From Lingula anatina (lineage: Eukaryota > Brachiopoda > Lingulata > Lingulida > Lingulidae): DNA of 64,000 nt. Below the pieces are notes generated by a model that had not been told where the DNA came from, ran no database searches, and saw only the letters and a list, made by a program, of their open reading frames with translations. Each line of letters starts with the position of its first letter. The stretch's first letter is position 1. The stretch is from NCBI RefSeq assembly GCF_001039355.2, contig NW_019774536.1, forward strand, positions 379,512 through 443,511, written 5' to 3'. The position numbers and the translations under genes are program-made. This document shows positions 12,056-21,164 of this stretch, one piece after another.

Positions 12056-14668
12056 TTGTGTGTGTGCTATTAACATCAATACAACAATTATTTTCCAAAT
12101 GTAAACTAAGCCAGGTAAGATTAAATCTGTGTCACCCTTGATCATTACTGGTTTAAACAGGCTTGGACCCCATTCAGAATAGGGGACTAACTAGTCCCAG
12201 GGTCAAATATGGCTGACTGGCCTGACACACTTGAATATTTCCCAATGGGATATCCATTCAGTGTCTGATAGCAGATAAGATGGCAAGCTTTGTAGTAGGT
12301 TGCCATATTTGACCCTGGGACTAGTTAGTCCCCTATTCTGAATGGGCCCTTGCACAGTTATGGTGTATATTGATTAGGTACCTGGATAAATTTTTACCCT
12401 AAGCAGAAACGCCTTTAATTTTTATAGTGGGGGAAAGAAACTGTTATCCACAGCATCATGTTTTAATGGGGTGTTGTGGAAAAAATGGCAGATACATCCC
12501 TGCCCCCTCTTTCTACTTAATATCCTAAAAGTTTCTTTAACATAAAAGGGAATTATAATATGAAATAAAATCCAATCACACTTTAATCAACCTTATCACT
12601 GAAATGCAATAAAATCTAGTAAACTGACCTTGAAAAATTGGCCAAAGTTTTACAAATGTAAAGCTCACACACACCTACACCTGATGATATATCATTTTTA
12701 TCAATTACGGTGAAATGCCTGGTGCAACAAATTTGGAGCAATGTCAGATTGTTGACACATCTCTTCCTACTATTCATTGGTACCACAGTAGTAACTAATC
12801 TCTTATCACTTCTGATAAGAGAAACCACCTCCACCTACACAAATGATATTATAAAAATGTTGGACCACTTTACTTGTGTGACTTTGAATCTCACTAGAAA
12901 CTGCAACAGATATTGCATCCCTAGACCCTATGCAGACAAGGATGTGGAATTTCTTTTTGGTCGTGGCAAAAAAAGAAAAGAAAGACAGCTTCCATCTAAA
13001 GCAGGGTGCAAATAAAATTCACAACTTAATAAGTTTGTGCAATGAATAAGGCTTTATACTAAATCATGCTTAAATGAAAATTGGACTAAATTGGTAACTG
13101 GGTCTGATAAAAAACTTGCATACCTAAACTCAAAGACACTTTACCTTCATTCTGCTGACTTTATCAAACGCATACAAAGGGTTTTTTTAGTCCTCTCTTT
13201 TGCAAACTCTCAAAGTGATTGAGTCATAAAACTGCTACGTATACCTTGTTATCAAGCCTGGATGAATAACATCATTTGTTACCTTATCATAAATAACTAT
13301 GTAAACCAAGAACTGATCGAAAACACTATATGTCAGCACATAAAAATGCATCTTAGTTGAAATAATTAGATTGAATCTCATCCACTATATTGGTTCATGG
13401 AGAATTTCATAATAGGGAACTACCCGCATTTGATTTTTTGCAACAGTGATATTTCTCAGCGATACCAAATGATATTTCATGCAAGTTTTCCAAGTTTCAT
13501 GCCCAAATAATGAGATATTGTGTTGCAATATGTAAATATGCCTGTATGTTCTTCCTGAAAATGAGCCTAAATAATATAATATGTTTGAGAGTATTATGAT
13601 TACTTTTTGTGTATGTATGTATATATTGAGAAATGTTTATATTAAGTCAAAAATAATAATGTTACAAATCAAAAGAACAACAGTTTTTGAAGAAAGTATT
13701 TATAAGCTAAATAATGATGCATTACACCTTCAGAAGTTATGCTTATACCATGTAATACAGAATTTAACAGAGTAACTAAAATAGACAGGAAACAACTTAG
13801 ACTATACTGGAACGGTATCTTTTTGGATTTTAGTAATTTTATGGGTCATATTAAGCCAAAGTGCTTACATTGTGGGGCTGGAGAATGTAGTAAGCAGATT
13901 TAAACCAAGATTCATGTCAGGTTTTAAGAGCTTGTTGACAAGAGTGTCTAACATTTTACATAGCAATGAACAAACTAGCAGCATCAAAATCAGTGCAGAG
14001 TATATGGGGACAGTCTTCTAGCCCAGTGTAAGGTGTTCACATCTTAAATAACCACAGGTCAAATTGTTAGTAATTAAAAGATGTTTTAAAAGGAAAGAAA
14101 ATATAATTCAATTCCAGTCGATCTTTATAAATAAAAAACACTTTGATTTTAAAATATTATAAAAAAATTGAGGATGCCATCCTATAACCAGTTTGCCCCC
14201 TTGGTACATGCCTATGCAACAAAGGTATTATTATTATTATTATTAATATTATTATTATTATATTCAGAGTTTGTTAAATGATAGCAATTTGTGGCACAGG
14301 TAAGTACCGCAGGAAAGAGTAGAACACATCCTGATCATATCTTCAAATCTTATCAACTAGGGAAGTTATCACCATACTATAATGGGAGTCAGTTCAGGAA
14401 AACATGAAACTATTTCTGAAGAATTCATAATTTAGCTTGTTATTACAGTATTTGCTTATGAGGTAGACACATCAATATTTCCATTTAAATTTTTCATCAG
14501 ACAATTTAAAGGGCATGTGAAAACAACTGAAGGCTAAAATCCAATGATAGGATTTTTCCAAAGCAAAGGAAAGACATCTCTCTAAAAATATTTCTTACCC
14601 AATTCTCCTTGCTGAACATCAAATCTGCTGGCACCCCCTACAAACAGATCAGGGTTGGAACAAAGCTC
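293..14668 (-). CDS. Calpain-type cysteine protease, partial (six internal exons)
   Basis: Exons, in gene order: 14668-14599, 5812-5691, 4753-4620, 3980-3809, 1371-1291 and 393-293. All have AG/GT borders and compatible phases, giving about 226 residues of the CysPc protease core. The first two exons join to form [15 protein letters not shown], with the catalytic Cys codon at 5807-5805. The core continues through [29 protein letters not shown] and [16 protein letters not shown] carries the catalytic His (1320-1318) and [13 protein letters not shown] the catalytic Asn (339-337). Calpains are Ca2+-activated intracellular thiol proteases. All three catalytic residues are present, so activity is plausible. 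The N-terminal anchor exons were not found to the right; they may lie in the sequence gap at 15,172 or farther upstream. Domain III and any penta-EF-hand domain lie beyond the left edge. The intron between the first two exons is 8.8 kb, much longer than the others. The subfamily cannot be assigned from this part. Confidence 0.93.
1913..1927. repeat. Poly-G tract
   Basis: A run of about 13 G within a calpain intron. It is a simple homopolymer, prone to sequencing length error. Confidence 0.8.
2927..2977. repeat. Perfect hairpin, 23-bp arms
   Basis: Arm 2927-2949 and arm 2955-2977 are exact reverse complements around a 5-base loop. The right part (2978-2995) repeats the loop-containing block 2941-2958 directly. 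It lies in a calpain intron, with no coding content. Confidence 0.9.
3062..3132. repeat. (TG)n microsatellite
   Basis: About 35 TG units in a calpain intron, followed by three direct copies of GAACT. The open frames over it are repeat artefacts. Confidence 0.95.
5240..5495. mobile_element. Foldback MITE-like element, family A
   Basis: An imperfect palindrome of about 250 bp in the calpain intron between 5,691 and 4,753. The left half contains GGATCGATCAATCT and a block like GCTTAAGCGGCTTAGATGTC. The right half carries diverged complements of both. Related diverged copies recur in the window near 14,920, 21,480, 25,130, 25,540, 27,410, 31,650 and 43,150. No coding capacity is seen. Terminal positions are approximate. 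Confidence 0.55.
7670..8375. repeat. Satellite array, about five units of 125-149 bp
   Basis: Five tandem units share the phrases CCAGTATATGACTTCCTATT, GGACCTATCTCTGCCAG and GTAGGTCAAAGGTCAA. The first phrase starts near 7,727, 7,997, 8,142 and 8,291; a partial version lies near 7,855. Units are highly similar, implying recent amplification or homogenisation. Each unit carries one AGGTCA direct repeat. Open frames inside the array are repeat artefacts. Confidence 0.92.
7836..8265 (+). promoter_or_regulatory. Reiterated DR1 nuclear-receptor motif
   Basis: AGGTCAAAGGTCA, a perfect direct repeat of AGGTCA with one spacer base, occurs at 7836-7848, 7961-7973, 8107-8119 and 8253-8265. A one-mismatch version is at 7692-7704. 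DR1 is the consensus for RXR/HNF4/COUP-type receptors. The match is seen in the sequence; binding or function is inference, since the motif may simply ride on a satellite. Confidence 0.45.
9900..10214. mobile_element. Foldback MITE-like element, family B
   Basis: The left end ACTCCATGGGATTTTCCCCC and the right end are imperfect inverted complements. The ends resemble those of the better preserved copy at 35,571-35,911. Non-coding, inside the large calpain intron. Confidence 0.55.
12003..12066. repeat. (TG)n microsatellite
   Basis: About 30 TG units with one interruption near the right end, in the large calpain intron. Confidence 0.95.
12169..12346. mobile_element. MITE with perfect 45-bp inverted repeats
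   Basis: Positions 12169-12213 and 12302-12346 are exact reverse complements over 45 bases. Each arm contains the palindromic core GGGACTAACTAGTCCC or its complement. The 88-base centre is unrelated and non-coding. The perfect arms suggest a young insertion. No clear target-site duplication was recognised. Confidence 0.85.
14227..14262. repeat. (ATT)n microsatellite
   Basis: About 11 imperfect ATT units in AT-rich DNA about 340 bases to the left of the calpain exon at 14,599-14,668. Confidence 0.85.
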
Positions 14669-15171
14669 CTGAAATAGAAAATATGTTTGTTCATTAGTAA
14701 ATGCAAGGCACTAATACGTAATTAAGATGTATGTTTTGATATATAAAGGTTCCTGGTGCATTAAAAAAATGAGCATTTTCATAGTCATGGAAGGTGATAG
14801 ACATTAGTATGGAGATTGATAGCGATAACCTTTTAATTTATGGAACCTGAAAGTTCAAACCACACATTCACTAAAATTACATGCATACCTATAACAAGTG
14901 ATCCTAGTTTTAACTATTTTAGGCCCCATTCCCATTGTCACCATGGGTCTACATATACCGACTCAACTCTGTAGGGGCTCTCATTAAGTGCAATCATCTT
15001 AAAAGATTAACATGCCTTCTCCTGGTGTTAAGTAGAATACAGAAAAGCTGGTGATTATACAAGTTTGTTAGAAACAAGAGGAGATGTGTCATTCTTTTTA
15101 AGCTGAATTCCCTTAGCGAGAGTCCCCACAACGATGGGTTGATCTATGTACATGGGAGGTGTCTATAGGAA

Positions 15172-15543
15172 NNNNNNNNNNNNNNNNNNNNNNNNNNNNN
15201 NNNNNNNNNNNNNNNNNNNNNNNNNNNNNNNNNNNNNNNNNNNNNNNNNNNNNNNNNNNNNNNNNNNNNNNNNNNNNNNNNNNNNNNNNNNNNNNNNNNN
15301 NNNNNNNNNNNNNNNNNNNNNNNNNNNNNNNNNNNNNNNNNNNNNNNNNNNNNNNNNNNNNNNNNNNNNNNNNNNNNNNNNNNNNNNNNNNNNNNNNNNN
15401 NNNNNNNNNNNNNNNNNNNNNNNNNNNNNNNNNNNNNNNNNNNNNNNNNNNNNNNNNNNNNNNNNNNNNNNNNNNNNNNNNNNNNNNNNNNNNNNNNNNN
15501 NNNNNNNNNNNNNNNNNNNNNNNNNNNNNNNNNNNNNNNNNNN
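15172..15543. other. Assembly gap (372 N)
   Basis: A run of unresolved bases. The right edge abuts a 122-bp tandem repeat and the left edge a family-A-like foldback sequence, so the gap probably reflects repeats. The missing 5' calpain exons could lie here. The long X-filled open frames across the gap are meaningless. Confidence 0.99.
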
Positions 15544-15569
15544 ATTACTCCTGTGAGTTTCATGACAAC

Positions 15570-15830
15570 AGGTCTATCGGTTTTCCTTGAAATGTGTTAA
15601 CAGTGTTGCACATATGCTGAAAAGTGAAAAAAACAGCATAACTAATAAAATAGTGGCCCGATCATGCCGATTTTCGAACTTGATCTGCGTCAGGCCTATC
15701 GGTTTTCCTTGAAATGTGTTAACAGTGTTGCATATATGCTAAAAAGTGAAAACATAGCATAAATACTACAATAATTGCCCAAACATGCTGATTTTCGAAC
15801 TTGACCTGCGTTTTATGAATATTCATCAGC
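15570..15830. repeat. Tandem repeat, two units of about 122 bp
   Basis: The phrase TATCGGTTTTCCTTGAAATG starts at 15575 and again at 15697. Both units continue with a GTTAACAGTGTTGCA stretch and end near ATTTTCGAACTTGA. The array touches the gap at 15,543, so more units may be missing. Confidence 0.85.
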
Positions 15831-15940
15831 TCTGTAAATATAAAGCCAAAAAGTAAAACTGTCTTCCACTTATCGTGTTAACGATGAAAGTGCACGGCGA
15901 CGGCGACATCGACGGCGACGACAGACGCAGGTGATGGCAA

Positions 15941-15970
15941 TATGTACAGACACATCTGTGTCTGTACATA
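15941..15970. repeat. Perfect hairpin with 13-bp arms
   Basis: Arms TATGTACAGACAC (15941-15953) and its exact complement (15958-15970) flank an ATCT loop. It follows a GC-rich GGCGACGGCGAC-type stretch, unlike the AT-rich surroundings. It is probably part of a short transposon. Confidence 0.75.
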
Positions 15971-16230
15971 AAAATGACTGTGAGCTTAAGCACACTGTTC
16001 AAGATATTGCATAGTCAAACAAAAAAGACAAACCGTTTTTTATCGCAAAACACTTTTGTATATAATTTAACCATGAAATCAATCTGCTTTTCCCACGATG
16101 ACACTGTATACTAGTTATTAACACTGTACCATAGCTAGTCTATTACAAACAGTGGGCATTATGTTATGTAGTATCACTAAGTAAATAAGGTGACCCAGCC
16201 AATTGACCGCAATAACCAAAATGAGACAGG

Positions 16231-16259
16231 GGGAAGTCCCTATCGGTAGGAAAATCCCC
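16231..16259 (+). promoter_or_regulatory. Tandem kappa-B-like sites before the CARD gene
   Basis: GGGAAGTCCC at 16231-16240 fits the NF-kB consensus GGGRNNYYCC exactly. GGAAAATCCC at 16249-16258 fits the looser GGRRNNYYCC form. The two sites are separated by eight bases and end 10 bases before the ATG at 16,269. The motif match is seen; NF-kB/Rel binding is inference. The transcription start is unknown, so the sites could lie in the promoter or in the 5' UTR. Confidence 0.5.
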
Positions 16260-16268
16260 AGGTGAAAA

Positions 16269-18119
16269 ATGTCTTCCAGGAATATCACCAAAAGAGAGAA
16301 AGCCCTTAATAACGCTTTTTTAGGGCACTATAAAGAGATTGTGAAAACAGTGACGATTTCACCAGTGATCTATGCAGCTATTATCCAGTCAGGAATTTTC
16401 ACTGAAGGTCACTTGGATGAAATTTTGGTGAGCATTACTCTTTATATTTGTCAATTCCACTGAGAAGAAAATTCTATTTTTCATTACCCTATCCTAAAGT
16501 CAAATGGGCCATGGCACAATTGACAAGAGGGACACATTTTACAGTCAGGTGTTGAAAGCAAGAATGAGTTGCTCTGATCACTATGTGTTATCACAGTGAA
16601 AGCATTCAGTCGCTGTACAAGTATCCAAGGCTGAACATTGCCAAATCAAATATTGGGCAATGTGCCAAACAGTTCAAACACTTATTGATCAATTTCAAAA
16701 CAACATTCCTTTTTTAAATCAAATTGATTAAAATACAGCAATAAAAGCCACAATAAAATTTCAGATATTCTAAACCATCCATAAAAACAGATAAGCCACA
16801 ATTTATGCTTAACATGTTTCAAACATGAATGCTGGAATAAATGTTATAAAATAGGAAAGGAGTAGTTTCGGTAATATTTATATTATTTATTGAAATTGAA
16901 TAAAATGAAGATGTACATTCATAGGGTTTTTATTGATCCATAAGGATATGAAATACTACAGGTGTGTGAAATGTCCTCAGAAATGTTCCCAGAGTAGATC
17001 TTAGTTAAATAGTTTCTTCTTTATTCATGAGAGCAATCAGTGTCATTAAAGGTTAGGAACTGATGGAGACCTACAGCATTCACAATTTTATCTATTATAT
17101 CACTAATTTGTTAACACTCTTTAATAGGTGAAATGTCAAACAGAAGCAGAAAAAACCCTGGCAGTGGTAAAAAATCTGCCCAGAACTGAAGAGGTTCTGT
17201 ACACCTTTGTGAACATCATAATGGAAGACTACCCACATGTTGCTGAACCTCTCAAACAAGATCTTGATAAGGCAGCCGCAAGTGTTGAACAAAGCCTGCC
17301 AGTGCCAGGTAAATCCCCATCAGTATCAATGAAATTTATACAAGAACCTATAAAGTCTGGGAAATCTTTACTTTTTGTCCTAATTATCTTCTTTGACTCC
17401 TTCTTTCTTACCTCAACTTCCATAAATTGTACTATATTAACACTAGATAAAGGGAAAAAGTTGCAATTTTGAATATGGCCTATGAAATCATGTGCCAATA
17501 AACTGAGCCCAAAATCTATTTCCACCTTTTTTTCCTTTAAAGGCAGTGTAAAGCAAAAGATTTTGAAATATCTCAAGAAGACATACTTGATATATCTTAA
17601 GTTTAAACAAATTTAGGAGTCCAAACTACTTTTAAAAGCTCAGTCATAAGATAAAGCATAAACAACAATTGTTTTACAGTTGCTGAATGTACAGATGGTG
17701 GCTCAATGGAGCTAGATTCAGCCACTGAAGTTAAAGAGCCATACGTGCCCTCTGATGCATCTGCTAGTATGTGTGATAAGGAAGGCACTGAGCAAAGTGA
17801 AGTACAGGTGATAAAAGAGCAGATGAAATCGTTGTCCAAGCAACTTACCGAAGTACTTGAACTGAATAGACAACTGGTCTTTCAACGACAGGAAGATGAA
17901 GGAAAACTCTTTTACCAAGATGCTTATATTGCCAGGCTACAGGATTTGGTCATTCAACTTGAAAGGAGAGTTCACCAATTAGAAGTTCAACACTTAGAAG
18001 AAGTCAACAGAGCTGAAGCCAACCAACGCAGAAATGAGAGACTTCTCCATCAGTTCCAGAACCACTGTTGTGTGAAATGCTTCCCATGCATTTTTCCAGA
18101 GGATGAAGGTGAAATATAA
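16269..18119 (+). CDS. CARD plus coiled-coil protein with C-terminal cysteine cluster
   Basis: Three exons, 16269-16427, 17128-17308 and 17680-18119, join in phase to 259 residues. An in-frame TGA lies two codons before the ATG. Residues 1-100 or so have the six-helix pattern of a CARD. Landmarks are GIFTEGHLDEI (helix 3), TEAEKTLAVVKNLPR (helix 4) and TEEVLYTFVNIIMEDYPHV (helix 5), comparable in layout to the RAIDD/CRADD and caspase CARDs. A Ser/Glu/Asp-rich linker follows. A long charged coiled coil (about residues 150-235) runs from EVQVIKEQMKSL to NERLLHQFQ. The C-terminus contains CCVKCFPCIF, which could be a palmitoylation or metal site. CARDs assemble homotypically in apoptosis and NF-kB signalling, so an adaptor role is likely but unproven. 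There is no caspase, kinase or transmembrane segment. The gene lies opposite in strand to calpain and CENP-I and is preceded by kappa-B-like sites. Confidence 0.85.
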
Positions 18120-18178
18120 CAGCAAAGTCTTTTGTGAAGTACAAGAATTAAAAGTGGTAGATAATATGTGAAAGTTAA

Positions 18179-18350
18179 AGGGATAATAACTCTTTGTATT
18201 GGCCAAAAAATGAATTTTTCTGGAGTAAACAACAATTTTCCCATACTTACCAATGGTTAATGAATCCATTTTCACATTCAAAGTTAGTCCCTGGTTTTTT
18301 TTTTCTAGAAAGTTTTTTTTTTTTTTTGTTATAATCTCTTGAGATTGTTT
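18179..18350 (+). mobile_element. Truncated copy of the TTAA-flanked MITE
   Basis: TTAA at 18175-18178 is followed by AGGGATAATAACTCTT and about 120 bases closely matching the complete element at 62,587-62,935. The right end with the inverted complement is not seen, so this is a 5' fragment. It lies just downstream of the CARD stop codon, probably in its 3' UTR. Confidence 0.75.
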
Positions 18351-18574
18351 ATGATATAAGCCAAATTATAAGCACAATACTCCATCTAAATTATTGTCAT
18401 AGCTCAAAGTGTATGGAAGGTGTTTCATCAATTTAAATTTTTTGTAAGTATGTTAGTTTTTTTTTTTAATTTGTACTATGTACAGTCAATTGTAGGTTTA
18501 GTATAAGTTACTAGTAATATCTTTTATGTACTTTGGGCCTGTTAGTTTCTCTGTGTCAATTCTTTGTTTTTGTT

Positions 18575-18580
18575 AATAAA
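18575..18580 (+). terminator. Candidate polyadenylation signal of the CARD gene
   Basis: AATAAA, 456 bases after the CARD stop codon in AT-rich DNA. It is the first well-placed canonical hexamer I noticed on this strand. The cleavage site is not determined. Confidence 0.4.
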
Positions 18581-18659
18581 TTCTTACAAAGAATTATAAT
18601 TGCAAATATATTGTGATATTAATTTTTTTGATGTAATAAGATAAACAGGTCTTTTAATG

Positions 18660-18705
18660 ATAAATATATATAAATATATATATATATATATATGTATATA
18701 TATTC
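18660..18705. repeat. (TA)n-rich tract
   Basis: Imperfect TA/TATATG repeats downstream of the CARD gene. Confidence 0.8.
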
Positions 18706-18997
18706 TTATCTATGATACTTTTATCATGTAAATATTTTCTTTTTCACTTTAAAAATGTTGTATAATTTTCAATTTAAAAATGTATAATTATTTCTGTTTT
18801 GTATCCCATTTGTATTTCTTCAAAAATTGGACTTTGCAAGATCCAAGAACCACACGTCTCTGAATGCAACTGTAAAGTTATCATTGCCTCTTGTACCATG
18901 CACAATCTAAACATTATGTATGGTACTAGTAGGGACTTAAAAGGGTGCAAATGATATATTTGTAAAGGATCTCTACCTTACTCTGAAAAGTGAACAA

Positions 18998-19248
18998 AAA
19001 TGGAAAGAGATTTGGGAGTTAGAATATTATGGCAACAAACTTACAAATACTTACTTGTTAATATAAATGAAGTTAGCTTTAAATGGTTTAATAATACAGT
19101 AAGTCATAGAATCTGGGAAAATAAGAGCCTTCCATTTCAGTGTAAAATGATTTATAATCCTGACGGTTATTTTTGTAAAACAAATATAGAAACTATCAAG
19201 CATGTATTCATTGATTGTGAAATAGTTAAGAAACTATGGATAAAGTGA
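18998..19248 (+). mobile_element. LINE fragment, reverse-transcriptase-associated zinc-binding end
   Basis: An 82-residue open frame ends at TGA 19246-19248. It has the layout of the zf-RVT region at the C-terminus of LINE ORF2. It contains FKWFNNTVSHRIW, then CKMIY, a later Cys, and ETIKHVFIDCEIVKKLW, matching the pattern E-T-hydrophobic-x-H-hydrophobic-F-x-x-C-x-hydrophobic-V-x-x-L-W. Nothing of the reverse transcriptase itself is present. This is a 5'-truncated remnant between the CARD gene and CENP-I. The LINE clade cannot be told from this piece. Confidence 0.7.
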
Positions 19249-19616
19249 AACAATGGGCTCATCAAGTAAGGGGCACCAGTTTAACCCTGAGATCTATATT
19301 TATATGGGGAGTAGTAATAAGGTTTAAAATCTGTTGATATTTCAAGATAATTTTTATCTTCGAGTGTGCTAGAGAGAATTAAAAGTTGTTTCTTACATTT
19401 AATTTTATGTCAGTTTTGCTAAAAATATAAGACTCCCATCAAGCAGTTTAATTATTATTTGTGGGAGGAAATGTGGATGCCTGTATATTTTCTGCATTTT
19501 ACATTTGATGTACAATAAAAAAGTACCTCTTTTGACAGAAACACTATATCAGCAACAATACCTCAAAAGTCTTCAGGTTATTTTCGTTCTCAGTATTATA
19601 ACTCACAGTAATTTAC

Positions 19617-20039
19617 CATTTTGAGCTGCAAGTTGAGCAGATGCCTTATCCTGAACATGCGAACATCTTCCTTCCTGGTCATCAGATACAGCAGCTGGCA
19701 TACATGTGGACACTGCAATATAATAAATATATAAATATTACACATATGACAAACATAAAGAGTTATATATTGACATAATACTAAAGAGATAGAAGATATG
19801 GCTTAGAGAGATACGGATTCAAAACATTAAGACATCTTTCCCTCCAAGGATAGCAAATATAGCGGCTGAAAATCATTAAAAACATCACATGGAGCTAAGA
19901 CACTGAGAAAGTAAGGGATAAATTCATTTTGCAGTCACTAACTGGGGGATATGACACCAAGCCCAATATAGATATTTTGCATGGACCCCATATCATTCCT
20001 TACCCCCTTACCCCCAGTAAATAACTGTATAAGTACTAG

Positions 20040-20090
<51 letters not shown>

Positions 20091-21129
20091 CCAGGCAATA
20101 CCAGGCATTGTTTTATCCCTGCACCCATCCCCCTTCACAAACCCCCTGATCCTCCAGTGCAGACCTATTGTTACATACCATAGTTTCATTCTCAGTGAAG
20201 AAGAAGATCATTCCATACAGAGTCTGCACCTTCTGCTGCTCCTCCACCAGGTCATAGACGATGATCATCCACCGTATCAACATAGACTGAAATAAAGAAC
20301 AAAAATGCTTACAGTCAGTGTGATGAAAGTGGACTTTTATTAAAACCTAAAAATGCAAGCGAAAAAGACAGCTCTATATAGCATAAAAACACCACCCTAA
20401 TATTTGCATTTCTGAATAAATCAGATTATACTAGAAATGTGGTTCTGACGTAAGTTTGTTTTTTTGGCAATTTCAAGGAACTAGTTGAGTGAAAATTCAA
20501 TTTTAGGAAAATCTGAATGTTCAGGGCAGGATGGGTACAAATCACACTTTTCAGATCCCTTCCCTTATATGAGACTTAGGTACCACACCATGCCTGTATC
20601 CCAGCCTTGCTTTTCACATTTGATTACCAAGACCAAGGATATAATATACAGATCCCTAAGGTTGGTGTGGGTGGGTTAGAGGTGGAGCAGAAACAGGGGT
20701 TGTTAAACAACTGACGGTGACCTGTTATAAGTGTTTGTGAAATCAAAACAAAAGCTGTGGGATGCGTAGATAATATGGATATAAACGATAAGACATGAAG
20801 AAGGCATACCTGTACATTAGATGAAGGCTTATTGGTACACATCCAAGAGACCGCTGTAAGGAAGGACTCTGCTGTCACCTTGTCATTAGGAATCAGGCTC
20901 TTGATCAGCCGAATGCTGACACTGTCAGCTGAAAGAAATACATAAAGCTTACTAGTAATTTATTATCATAAATAGATATAGATATATTTTGCACTGTTCT
21001 ATAAGTACTACATCCACCACCCTGACATATAGCTGTATCCAATACTTACTAAATCTAGAGGAATCTCCTATGCCATGCATATACACAATACCTTGACTCT
21101 TAGGGCTCTTCCCCATAAACTATGAGTAT

Positions 21130-21164
<35 letters not shown>

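Larger units (their letters stand above)
5813..14598. other. Large calpain intron rich in repeats
   Basis: This 8.8 kb intron separates the calpain exon ending GEL from the exon with the catalytic Cys. No exon with protein similarity was seen on either strand. It holds a higher-GC non-coding block at about 6,260-6,560, the DR1-bearing satellite at 7,670-8,375 and a diffuse repeat-like stretch to about 9,350. It also holds a foldback element at 9,900-10,214, a (TG)n tract at 12,003 and a 45-bp-TIR MITE at 12,169. The rest is AT-rich sequence in which I see nothing. Confidence 0.6.

Noticed and set aside
12616-13015. Overlapping plus and minus frames of 72 and 101 residues in the calpain intron
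   Set aside because: No recognisable motif, no splice context linking to a gene and low-complexity composition.
13560-13900. Possible second LINE remnant
   Set aside because: It only vaguely resembles AT-rich LINE coding sequence and lacks the H-x-F-x-x-C signature seen at 19,200.
15144-15590. Three open frames of 136-143 residues
   Set aside because: They consist almost entirely of N bases from the assembly gap.
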